Positions 22,114 to 33,100 of a stretch of DNA of 64,000 nucleotides are shown here, piece by piece (the stretch's first letter is position 1; each line of letters starts with the position of its first letter). The notes under the pieces are model-generated. The model was not told the DNA's origin. It searched no databases and worked only from the letters and a program-made list of their open reading frames with translations. The DNA comes from Scleroderma bovista (taxonomy: Eukaryota > Basidiomycota > Agaricomycetes > Boletales > Sclerodermataceae), in assembly GCA_037178675.1 (NCBI GenBank), contig JAYMGJ010000478.1, positions 1-64,000 on the forward strand, read 5' to 3'. Position numbers and translations under genes: made by a program.

Positions 22114-23250
22114 CTATACCATCTTGTTAATTGTTCCGATGATATCCAACGTTGAAGGTCGCAACTCCTTGCGGTTCCAGCATGAGAGACACATATCCCA
22201 CCACTGTGGTGTCATACGGTAACACGTCTCCTTGTCACTTGGACGGCGTGGTTGTCCTTTCAGAATGCTGGTGATAATATTCGAGGGACCCCGACATTCA
22301 TGGAAAGGTATTTTCCGCGTGAACAATTCCTGCACCGATTCAATTCAACTCAAGAAAGAGAAAATGAAAAGCATACCAGGGTCGTCATTCCAAGTGCCCA
22401 CACATCTGCTTCAGTTGATGCATCGAAATTATCAAGCATCTCTGGTGCCGTCCAGTTTACTAAATCTCCTTTCCGGTTTGAAACTGACATCGAGAATGAG
22501 GAATTTCTCAACAGCGAGAAATCAAAATCATAAATAAGTGCTCGGCCGTCATCAGAAATTAATACATTGTGCTACACCAAGATTCAATCAAATAGGATCA
22601 ACCACATGTAGCAAACGACTTACACCATTTATGCCTCCATGGATTATTGGTCCTGAAGGGTGATTATGCAAATAATTATTTCAAGACACCTCAACATACC
22701 AAGGGACGAGGATCGATGGCGCAATCTTGTACATGATCATGTGCACTTCCTTTCTCCATCCACGGAGTCACGATTGACAATGTCATATTGAAGTCGGTCG
22801 TGATGCCTAGGAGTGGAACGATATGGTCGTGTCGGAGCTTCGACCAAATATGTACCTCTTTGAGGACACACTACCGAAGCGTCGGAAAGGGTGACGTATG
22901 GTGATTTAAAATACCTTGATGGTATTTATATCTCCCGGAGGAGCGTTGCGTGGAGTCTTTATGGCTACCTTCGTTCCTGAGGGTTATAGTGATGGTAGAC
23001 TATAATTGTTCAGGAGAGATTTTACCTTCATATTCTTTCCTTCATTTTGGGAGTCACCCTCCACAGTTGCTACCTTCATCCCCTTTCCCCAAGGAGAAAG
23101 ATTGCCCGACCGAACTTCACTAAAACCACCAATAAAAATCCTTTCATCTCTGGCCAACCGTCCATCCAGAATGGTGCTGTATCGCAATGCACGACGGGCA
23201 AATGCGCCGAGTGCAGTCGGGTCAGATAAACTTGGGCTTGTGTTAATAAA
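22114..23250 (-). pseudogene. Pseudokinase domain B of the second kinase array, damaged
   Basis: Second kinase-fold unit of the array. It begins with the pre-kinase helix (SDPTALGAFARRALRYS), then VAIKTPRN, VHIWSKLRHDHIVPLLGIT and WMEKGSAHDHV. After DPRPL the sequence departs from its paralogs: the intron acceptor and the start of helix alpha-E are missing and a TGA lies in frame before YLHNHPSG. The catalytic loop reads HGGINGV (Asp lost, Lys to Asn) and DFG reads YDFDFS. The C-lobe is otherwise complete (WTAPEMLD, DVWALGMTTL, CWNRKELRPS). Both the local deletion and the motif losses say it cannot be an active kinase; whether a protein is still made depends on splicing. Confidence 0.7.
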
Positions 23251-23441
23251 TGTCAGTCCATGATGACGGACACAAGCTCACGATGTACGTCTGGTGTAAG
23301 GCTGGGTACACGTGGAAGTGAGACGAAGAGTAGTGATATCAACATGTTAAAACGAAGACATACACGACGAAGGAGCGAGCCAGTGTCGACCTTTGAAAAG
23401 GTCTGAAGACAAGTAACGCCGCAAGTTAGAAACGCTTAGGC

Positions 23442-24746
23442 TTAGCGACCATCGTAATTGCATACCTGCAGAATTCTGATGTTCTCAATAACATTCGACA
23501 TCGAAGGACGTCGAGACGGATTGCGATTCCAGCATGATAAGCATATGTTCCACCACTTATCCGTCAGGCGAGAGCAGGAAGTATCGGAGCTGGGACGCTC
23601 CCACTCTTTGAAGACAATTTGATACATTACAGCGGCATTGTGCTTCAGATTATCGAATGGGCGCTTCCTGGTGAACAACTCCTGTGGAGATAGAGCTGAG
23701 TGCCGCGGATAGAAGAGCTGTTGATTGACTTACTAGTGCTGTCATTCCGAATGCCCATATGTCACCTGCCGTGGTCATTATGAACTCCTTCCCCTCCAAA
23801 TATTCAGGGGCCATCCAATTCAAGGTTCCTCCTGGGCGCTGTTCGACAGCCAGGCTAAATGACGCTTCAGCAAGATGGGAGAAACCAAAGTCGGTAAGAA
23901 GAGCATGTCCATCATTGGACACCAACACGTTTGTCTGTTTTCAGGGCTTGTCGAATCAAGCGCGGGTTTGGAAAGAAATGCACCCACGCCTTTAATATCC
24001 CCATGTATGACAGGACCCTGCTCATACGTGTGAAGGTAATGCAACCCATTTGCAATTCCCAGGATCTAAATGGTATTCTGAGACGGGCAGCCATTGTGAG
24101 AATTTATGCACCATACCAACGGACGAGGATCGACGTCAGGGTTTTGCACGTAATCAATCGCATTCCCCCTGGACATCAATGGAGACACCATAGATATCGT
24201 TTGATCGAAAGTGGCTGTCATCCCAAGTAGTTCGATAACGTTTTCGTGTTTGAGCTTGGACCAGACATATATTTCTCTTGGTACTTCCTGATACATTGTC
24301 GTGCGTCATGAGGGACGAGAGAAAATGAACTGCTGACCTGGAGGACAGGAAGGGCGCTCTTATGATCACCATAACGGACGACCTTCACTGCCACCTTAGT
24401 TTGCTCTGGCTGCAGAGTTCCCTCGTATACATTGCCATAAATGCCGCATCCAATGACTTTCGATACGTCTCGAGAAACCCGATCCCCGAGGTCGACGGAG
24501 GCGAATCGTTGATCAACTACACTCTGCAGCTCGCCGAGGATAATCTTGACAAGAATCAGTAAAAGTGCCGGATATGGGTTTCACACATTGAATGGAACCA
24601 CATACACTTCGACTGGAATTACCTGTGGACACGGTCTGCCTAGGTTGTTCTGGGAGCATCATCGGTGTATCCGAATCGCCAGTGGAGGTGAAAACGATGG
24701 AAACAAGGATGCTGGCAAAAACGAGACAGATGGGAAACATCACCAC
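23442..24746 (-). CDS. Protein kinase domain A of the second kinase array (active-looking)
   Basis: Full kinase domain closely related to kinase A of the 11.8-14.2 kb unit. It shows DQRFASVDLGDRVSRD, VAVKVVRYGD, IYVWSKLKHENVIELLGMT, HGDIKGVG, LLTDFGFS, WMAPEYLEG, DIWAFGMTALV and a C-lobe ending CWNRNPSRRPSM. Key Lys, Asp and DFG are all kept, so catalysis is plausible. The main supported exon starts at 24544. An upstream frame from ATG 24746 begins with a hydrophobic stretch (FPICLVFASILVSIVF) and ends in GNSSRS. That piece resembles the short linker exon between the HET-pseudokinase and dual-kinase units, so its role as a true N-terminus is doubtful. A hAT-type element sits 26 bp upstream of that ATG. 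At the 3' end a GTATGC donor after ILQ suggests splicing toward domain B. Confidence 0.8.
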
Positions 24747-24772
24747 CCTGGTACTACATCATACGTCGGAAT

Positions 24773-25313
24773 TAGTGTTGCCGCGAGTTGAGGTTACCTT
24801 GAGGTAAAAGTGGCGATGCACCTCATAATCTAAGTGAGGTTGAGGTACACTTGAGGTGAACAAACCTCATAAACATATTTGGCTCTTGTTGCACAGCAAT
24901 TTTGACAGATATGGAAGCGGTCAACTTGAGGTAGAAAGGTGACACACTGGGGATTTCAAGATTTTCCAGCTGTTTATAGTGCATTGAAAATGACAAATGA
25001 TAGTTTTAAATTTTACTTTCACATTTTACTTGCATTAAAATTAAAAATTATTGCTGTGATTCAAATTTTACTGCCATTAAAATCTCAAACTACTGTTATA
25101 ATTCAAATTTTAAGGGCATTAAAATGTGAAAGTAAAATTTAAATTATCATTTGTCATTTTCAATGCACTATAAATGGCCGGAAAATCTTGAAATCCCCGG
25201 TGTGTGAAGGTTCCGTTGAGGTGAGGTTACGCCACCTCATTTAACCAATATGGAAATGAGGTGTACCTTACCTCAACCTCACCTTTTTGTGACCTTACCT
25301 CGCGGCAACACTA
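24773..25313. mobile_element. Non-autonomous hAT-type foldback element (541 bp)
   Basis: The termini are TAGTGTTGCCGCGAG and its inverse, flanked by perfect 8-bp direct repeats GTCGGAAT (24765-24772 and 25314-25321). An 8-bp target duplication with a TAG-type terminus is the hAT signature. Most of the element is itself a long imperfect inverted repeat: for example the block with TGCATTGAAAATGACAAATG in the left half returns inverted near 25155. It would fold into a long hairpin. It has no transposase. The perfect target duplication shows a clean insertion, at the 5' end of the kinase array. Confidence 0.93.
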
Positions 25314-25321
25314 GTCGGAAT

Positions 25322-26739
25322 ACACCCTTCCCAAAACATTCCCACGGTATTTTTCGGGTGGCCAATTGTTTTTGGGTGTTGAAGTAACTTTGTACCCCCT
25401 AAGGGGGGGTAGGTTGCCAAATTTAGTATATACTATAGTGTTGACACAGCCACAAGCCGGTGCAAGCCACTGTGATCATATCAATAATTTCAGTAACCCA
25501 TAGGTTCTACACAGTATATTCTAGCTCGAATAAAGTGTTCAGGAACACAGTCTTCCCACTCGCACCTGCTTTCATCTGATCTGAGCCTAGATAAGCTTCT
25601 GCCCACTCCCACGGACACATTTCTCACACTCAATCACATCACTATAGTACTATGTCTTCAGTTGTTTCTTTGGGGATCCACAAAGCATAACAGATAGTAG
25701 AGTGTGAGTTCAAACCTCTGAAATCCCATATTTTTACAGCTCCATTCTAGGAACACACTTGCTTCAGTGAAAGGAGTCGAATGCACATTTTTTGGTATTT
25801 TTAGCTATTTTTTTATGGGTTGGCCAATTTTTGGACATGACCTGGCATCATATATACATTTTTGGGGGAATCGGCTCGTGCAAACCTGATGAGTCCTAAG
25901 CCTAAATAACCTATTTATGTGATTTAGAAATATATCCATCAAGTTTGTGAGTCAGCAAAAATCAATCAAGATTTTGGATGTGTTTGGTTGTCCTCAGTAT
26001 CACCCCCGAATCCCGATTTGAATAAGCCTAAAAAACCGTAGCCCAAAAACGTATTGTAAGTAATCATATAGGTTAGTCTCATTGCCTCATTTTTCCCAAC
26101 ACTGACAATTCAATACGGCCGAGCTTGCGCCGGCAGCCACCTTGTTTACAATGTAGGTTGGTTTCTCCCATCTTGAACCTTCAAGACACTTTGAAGTCTG
26201 ATGGCACTATATGTCCTTTGCATAGTCTCAAGGACGTAACAATCGTCCATGATGCCCTGTGCACATTATGTGTTCACAGACTATCGATCATGGCTACAAC
26301 CACAACTTCGACCACAGCCACCACGACGACGACAACTCCAACAACTCCAATCCTCAGGCTCCAACGTTTGAACTCGTGCCCTCCAACCTACTATACGTTG
26401 CCTTATCGCACAGCCGAGGACGAAACAACATCAGACTCTTGCGGGACTTTGATGATAGGTCATTAACACAACACCCAAGTAAACATTTGCGACAGGAAAG
26501 CAAACGGTTGGCAGCGTTAGATACAGCCATCATACAGAACAATATTAACTCAGCCTCAACGCGATGGCATCGGGAATTGAATATTGAACTTTGAAACAGC
26601 GTACAAAAAGCAACACCCTCGCGGGCGTTCAAAAATCGTACCATCCACGTGGCATTTCCGGTGGTAGTGACCTTGTAAACAAGGTGATAACTCTTGCCCC
26701 CAAAAACTGTTCTACAACTGAGGTATTAGGAGGTATTGT
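25322..26739. other. Intergenic, A/T-rich, no supported gene
   Basis: About 1.4 kb right of the hAT element. Only short frames occur; the one at 26125-26466 is a low-complexity Thr run from an (ACC/ACG)n tract. No family recognised. Confidence 0.5.
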
Positions 26740-26900
26740 CTTTAGACACCAATCCATCGAGGTTGATGCTACACCGTGATGCACGCGTGGCAAGTTCTTT
26801 CAGTATCGCCCTAGGGTCCGATGGGTAGAAGCTGATCTCCGCCAACACTTTACGAGGAAATGAGTGGGCGTCGACCTCGGATTTAGTCTAGGAGTGTGCT
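26740..26900 (-). pseudogene. Remnant of the inter-kinase linker
   Basis: The minus strand reads PRKVLAEISFYPSDPRAILKE then LATRASRCSINLDGLVSKD. This matches the linker and pre-kinase helix between kinase A and B of the 11.8-14.2 kb unit (SFDPSDPRKILQELAKRA, SINLDGLVSKG). After that the frame meets a stop and the kinase body is lost, so it is the scar of a further dual-kinase copy. Confidence 0.75.
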
Positions 26901-28195
26901 GTGCTGTGAGGTGCCGATTCGGTGGTGTGTAATCTCTGTGACTAATGTGTGATACGCGCACGCGAAACCAGAATCAGTCCTTGAAGATGTGATCTCAGTA
27001 GAGAGGGAGGTAATAGAGGAATAAGGATCGGGATTACACGCGAGGACAATGAGAAGGGGCCGGAGGTCGGGGCCAGTAAAGAGTCGCCCGCGCACGTGAC
27101 AGCCTGGGGACGCAAGCGGCAATCGACTGCTCTGCTCTAACATGAGCCATCTTCATATCAGCTTCGACGTGCGCGCGGTATTTTTTCCACCCGGGTGTAG
27201 CTTCGACCCTGTCGAAGTTGGTGTGCACACTTGTGACCTTCCGAACGCTGGTGAACGAGTACATCTCTGGCCAACTTCTGGCAATCGGCGGTACATACCG
27301 GACGGGACTACATACGAAGCCCCTACAGTTTGGCGTTCCACTGCGGACCCTGGATCAACCACTCCTGTTACTGGCCGCCTTCGACAACGAAGTATTTGGC
27401 GTGTGCACACACCTAGTCTCCCGCACTAAGGTTGAATCCACAGCCTAGAGAGGAGTTCCTGTAATTCGACATGCACGTCCATTCTCTCGGTGCTTTTTCC
27501 AACCCGGATCAATGGGCCATTGGATCGTCTGACCACACCGCGTTGTCCACATGCACCCCTTCGCTGATACCGTGTTATGGTTCACTACGCATTTCGCCCA
27601 GATCCATACCAGCGTCTCATATACTGCGGAATGTCTGCCTTGTGTAATGCCCTTAATGTCCTGTAGGGTCTATTTCAAATAAGTCAATCGCTCCTTAGTC
27701 TGGTCAGTTCCTACGACCACAAATGGTATATCTGGTCTTAGGGTTCATGGCCTCTTCAGATACACGCCTCTGCAACCAGTGATATCGAATCATCTATTTT
27801 GATCTCCAACGATAGGCCAGGACGATACCCTGGACCTTAGACTTCGAAGAACGCATCACAACCGCGCTGCTTGATCAGGGATATACGCTGTGCCTCTACC
27901 TCAAGTATGTCTCCATAGTTGTATGATGGACTGATCCAGGGCGTCAATCTCCAAGACCATTCTCTGCTTGGGCTGATCCATGGACAAATTCCTAGTCGCG
28001 AGGTTTGGGGTTTTCCGCAGGACATAAAACAGGCTCAGCCAATACATTGTTCGTTCGTTACTCCTCTACTGAACTCTAGGCCAGCTCCATGCCCACAAAT
28101 CAAGTACCTCCCCAGTAGGTGTCAATCATCCGAGCTGACAATGCCGACTGTCGGGGGCCGATATATTATGTATTAATACTAGCCCTAGTTCACAG
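26901..28195. other. Intergenic, no supported gene
   Basis: 1.3 kb between the linker remnant and the first supported exon of the plus-strand kinase. A minus-strand frame at 27034-27264 looks protein-like but belongs to no family I know and has no supported partner exons. The promoter and first exon of the kinase at 28196 should be near the right end. Confidence 0.4.
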
Positions 28196-29418
28196 GATCC
28201 CAGGCCAATTCTCGAAGAATATGCCAAACGTGCAACCCGGTATAGTATCAACCTCAATGCATGTGTATCCATGGATGAACCATATGATTTGCGCGTCGGA
28301 GGGCCCGCTTTTGTTCGTTCGGGGACTATTGATCTGAGGAATATGGTGGAGGTCAGACCTACAAGTGGTCGTTTCTGGGAAGGTGCATATGGTAACAGGG
28401 TAAAATGGTTTCTCAACTATTATATTGGTTTCTAATATGGAAAGCTTGAAGGTGGCCATAAAGACTCCACGAGCCAGTCCCATAAATAGTGAACGTAATA
28501 TCAAGGTACTTTCAACTTTCAGTTTCAACGACACTCTTACCCTCGAGCAGAAATTCCTACAAGAAGTGCACGTCTGGTCCAAGCTGGACCATGCACATAT
28601 CCTCCCACTCCTCGGCATAACCACCAAGTTCGATTTGACCGTGTCCATCGTTTCTCCATGGATGGAGAACGGAAACGCACGTGATTATGTACAGGATAAA
28701 GCTATTGATCCTCGCCCTTTGGTAAGTGCACATCGTGGAGGAGGTATCTATCTAAATACTACACAGATCGAGGGAATTGCGAAAGGGCTGCATTATCTGC
28801 ATAGCCACAAACCACATCCGATATTCCATGGCGATATGAAAGGTGTAGGTCTAGTTTGCCTTACAGAGATAGTTTCTGTTTGACATGATCATGTTGCAGG
28901 TCAATGTGTTAATATCCGATAACCATCAAGCCCTCCTGACCGACTTTGGCTACTCTGTCGCCGTCAATTCTTCCTTTAGTATGACCATGCCCAGTCAGGG
29001 GGGGATCAAAGGCACGTGGAGATGGATGGCTCCCGAAATTTTGGATGGTAGTAATGTATCAGCCGAAGCGGACGTGTGGGCTTTCGGAATGACAGCGCTC
29101 GTACGCCATTCACTCTTTCACCCTTTTAATGTTAAAGGAAAATCCATGCAGGAGCTCTTTACGCGTGAAGAGCCTTACCGTGAACTCCACACAATCGTTG
29201 CCATCACGACTAGCATCGCTAGAGGACAAAAGCCAGCTTGTCCAAGCGCTGAAGATACATGTCAGCGTATGACTTACGAGTGGTCGGATATCTGCTCCAG
29301 ATCTTGGGAATACAACCCCGCGTCCCGCCCAACAATGTTGCGGATAGTTGGGAGAATCACAGAGATCGTACGTTCCTCGCCAGTTGCAAAGTGGTCCATT
29401 ACCTACCTACCCTCCTAG
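28196..29418 (+). CDS. Single-domain protein kinase (5' exon not identified)
   Basis: Six exons (28196-28399, 28452-28505, 28551-28721, 28767-28844, 28900-29100, 29152-29418) join in frame to 325 codons with GT-AG introns. The protein opens with the family's pre-kinase helix (DPRPILEEYAKRATRYSINL), then VAIKTP, VHVWSKLDHAHILPLLGIT, IFHGDMKG, LLTDFGYS, WMAPEILDG, DVWAFGMTAL and a C-lobe close to NPASRPTM. Lys, catalytic Asp and DFG are intact. No ATG is in frame before the acceptor at 28194-28195, so a short 5' exon is missing from my model. It is the only plus-strand kinase in the island and lies just left of the gypsy element. Confidence 0.85.
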
Positions 29419-29835
29419 ATGAACATGCCCGGAGCCTCCATTCCCAATGGCATCGTTTGACCATCGTAGTGTCCGTGTTCGGCCATGGAGATTGTCACGT
29501 AGGGTTAACATTTACTACCTGAAATCCGGCGTGGATCCTAGAGATACACCCCATATTGATATTGAAATCCTGTTTCTGTAAGGAAATTCCAAGGTGGACT
29601 CTGATTAAGAAAGCTAGAGGGAATGGTAGTGGTGACCCATCCAGCGTATTGTATCCAAACGGAGAGTGCCATCGGAAAAGGTTTGATGGAGCAAGATTGG
29701 AAAGGCACACGCCATGACGTAGTGCTATGCTAAGAGGGCAGAAGCCTCCGCACGAGCCTTGAGGTAAACAGCGCGGGGCTGATGGGCAGGATCTGCAATC
29801 TGAAGTAGTAGCACCTAGTTTGTATGGAGAACCCA
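29419..29835. other. Unassigned stretch between kinase and gypsy LTR
   Basis: About 420 bp with no recognised gene. Notably it is not the missing 5' half of the HET gene whose 3' half lies on the other side of the gypsy element. Confidence 0.5.
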
Positions 29836-30141
29836 TGAAACGGCGAGTCAAAGATGGCCAATCTAGAGACGCCGTTACACGAGAGATGAGGGAACTTCGA
29901 TTCGAGCCAAATGTGACAGAGCACAACAGTGGGATTCAAAAAGAAGCACGAGGAAAACTACTGTACACAGAGACGAGATATAAGTACAAATCAAACTGAT
30001 TACTTGTTGGCTTGATCGCGGGGCGACGCGTAAGCCATTAACAATCCAGGAAGGGTGCACGAGCCAGTGGGTCAACAGAGATCATCGGAAAGACGCAGAT
30101 CAAAACGCGAGACAACAGACAACGCTCACAATACTCTTACA
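29836..30141 (-). repeat. 3' LTR of the gypsy element
   Basis: 306 bp, TGTAAGAG...CGTTTCA in element orientation with TG...CA ends. The adjoining polypurine tract (AAGGGGGGAA on the minus strand, 30142-30151) marks it as the 3' LTR. It differs from the 5' LTR at one base near the polypurine side (CAGACAACG versus CAGACGACG). Confidence 0.93.
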
Positions 30142-30172
30142 TTCCCCCCTTCAAAGTTCGTCGTCATAACTT

Positions 30173-33100
30173 TCACTTCTTCGGCTCTTTTTCCGTATCC
30201 TTTCCTTTATCCGCTTCAACTGACGGCTCCGTTTCCGTATCAACTTCTCCTTCCGCATCTTCTTCGGCACTCGCACTCATTGGTTCATTCAACATCTCGA
30301 GATCTTCGTCGGTTAGAATGGGCTGATCGAGGACGGAGGATTGGGGGATCATAGGGGGTAAGGCGGATAGAAAAGGAGCGCGACTGGGACCCACTACTGG
30401 AGTAGGGGTGGAGGAAGATTGACTGGGTCCTGTTAACGTCCCTCTAGCAGGGGTTTGAGTTTCGAAGAGGGTTGGAAGACGGTGGGTCCTGTCAGTGACG
30501 GGTCCTCGCGCCAGATTACGAGCGGCGCGTTTCGCCCTTCGAGTCTCGAACCCTCTGGTCATGGACGCGTGTTGCCTGGTGACACGAGCACCCGACTCCC
30601 ATAACAAACCGGTTAGTATGGCTTGTTGATTCTCCGTAAGTCGTCCTTCTCCCGGACCGCCAAAACCGGTTGGTTGTTCCTCCGAGACAGGGCGACGAGT
30701 GCCCAAATATTCTCTGGCATCTGGGGGCGTCGTGATTTCATTAAGTGCGGGGACACCTGGGTCTGCAAACCGTGCGGTGGAGTTCGGGTGGTCTAATTCA
30801 TAAGCACGGCGGAACTCCAAGTAACCATGGGGCATGAGAGTATGAAGGTGCCGACGAAGAGAATCGTCGTATTCGAAGAAAGACCGGACCTGTTCCCAGT
30901 GCATACCGTAGATTTCGACGCCATTCAGACGTGATACGTGGACAATGAACCATAATGGCCCGGAAGGGCGAATACAAGGGTCCGGAAGTGGGTTCATGGT
31001 GAATAATGAGATATTAGACGAAGAGAGATTGATAGGCGAGGACGGGCGAGTGCGACAGTTGGATTTGCGACGTGTTGAGGGATTGAGGGAAGAAAGAAAA
31101 TGACAAGAAGGGCAGGGGCACTGTATAAAAGTGTTTGCTGACGCAACTGGTACCCCCGGGCGTTCCATCGTTTCCTTGCCTGACTGTCGATTCTGTAGAT
31201 CCTCTCGGGGCGCTTGTAAATCTGAAACATCTTTCACGCCCAGAAATTTTAAATACTCGCCTAATGCCGTTGATCCCTCGAGATCGAGGTGTGGAACCCA
31301 AGTCTGGTCGCCTGAAGACCATTCGACTTTGAATTCAAGATCTGTATTGCTCCCTCGATGAGTAAGGATGCGATTAATCATCCACTCACCATTGGAACCT
31401 CCCAATTCTGGGATTTGTTCGTTTCGACGACCAGGGAAAAGGCGGTCATCGTTTGGGATGTGAATTCGTAGTAGAGAAGCATGGAATACATTGTGTACAC
31501 CACGCTGCTTGAGTGAGTCTGGTAAGTTCACACGGTAGGAACTATTACCAAAATCTTCGGTAATCAAATAAGGACCGATGAACTTCGGAAACAGTTTCCT
31601 AGAAGTCCCACGCTCAAGTCGTACGTTCTTCGTCGACACATAGACCAAATCCCCCTTGACGAAGGGACACATCCTTCTTTTCTTGTTTGCTTGCTCAGTC
31701 TGTTTTACCCGTGCAGTCAACAATGCATCATGAGCAGCCATAAGTGCATTTTTCATCTTTTGAGCATAAACTCTAACACTTGGATACTCGTTTCCTTCAG
31801 GTGCATTCCAGATCATGGATCGTGGCATCCGTCCGGTATTCAGGAAAAATGGCGCGTAACCAGTTGATTCCGAGTGTGCTGAATTGATCGCAAACTCGAT
31901 CGCAGGTAATTTTAACACCCAATCGTGTTGAGTAGGGCCAATGCACGAACGGAGCATTTGTCCAACCGTTCGGTTCGCGCGCTCGGTAGACCCATCAGTC
32001 TCCGGGTGATACGCACTTGACATCTTCATTTTTACACCAATTAATTGGTTCAAGTGAGTCCAAAAGGTACTCGTAAACAAAACATCACGATCACTAATAA
32101 TTGCTCTTGGAAGTCCGTGGTGTCGATACACCTCAACGAACATTAATTCAGCTACATCCTTAGCGGTGTAGTCATCGCGGCTCGGAACCAAGTGAACCAT
32201 AGCAGTAAGTAGATCAATTATTACTGTAATAGAATCGTATTCACTGTTCCGATCCTTTGTGCTAGGTAATGGCCCAACGAAGTCAATTCCTACAGCTTCC
32301 CATGGATTAGCAGGTATGGACAGTGGATTGAGAAGTCCGTAAGGCTTCTGCGTCGAAGGCTTACTTTGCTGACATGTTTTACAGGACGCACAGAATGCTT
32401 CAACATCCTTCGCCATAAATCTCCACCAGACAAATTCTCGTAAGTACGACAATGTTTTGTAAGCACCTAAATGTGCTAACATTGAATGCGCTTGATCAAC
32501 AATCATCTCTTGCAGCCGTCGGTTGCCAACTTTAATATTTGGCACGCAGATTACGATGCGGTTGTACAACCTAAGTCGTATCATTCCGTCTTCAGAAACA
32601 ATAAAGTTCTTATAAGCTCGAGGTGAGTCCAATATTCTTTGAAACATCGGATCTTCAATGTAACGTCCTTTCGATTCAAATAACAATCCTTCGTCATGTG
32701 GATAGGTAACAGGAATTGTTCGTACAACATCTTCAGGCAAGCTTGGCAAAGGTTTGTCTTTATTCGTCTGACAAGTGCTTTCTTTTACAGATTCACACAC
32801 AGTTTCTAAAGTTTCAGGTTTTGGGGCTCCCTTCCCCCCCTTCTTTCGTTGTCCTGGTCCAAGGAGAACAAAATGATCGCGCATGCGGCGTGCGAATTCT
32901 GAACCAGTTTCAGGTCGGCCTGTTTCCGCAGGAGGGGGAGGGGGTCGTTTAGAACGTGTTTTCGGAGGAGGTAATATTTCTTCATGTTGGATGAGCTCCC
33001 AGTCATCCTCCATTGTAGGGTAAGGTATATCTGGCGTACAAGCCAGTGCCTCAGGCCCTACAAGTAAGGGCGCTGTTAAAAGCTCACATAACGATGTGCC

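Noticed and set aside
27034..27440. Possible small genes on both strands
   Set aside because: Frames overlap each other, match no family I know, and no partner exons, start context or homologous copy in the window supports either.
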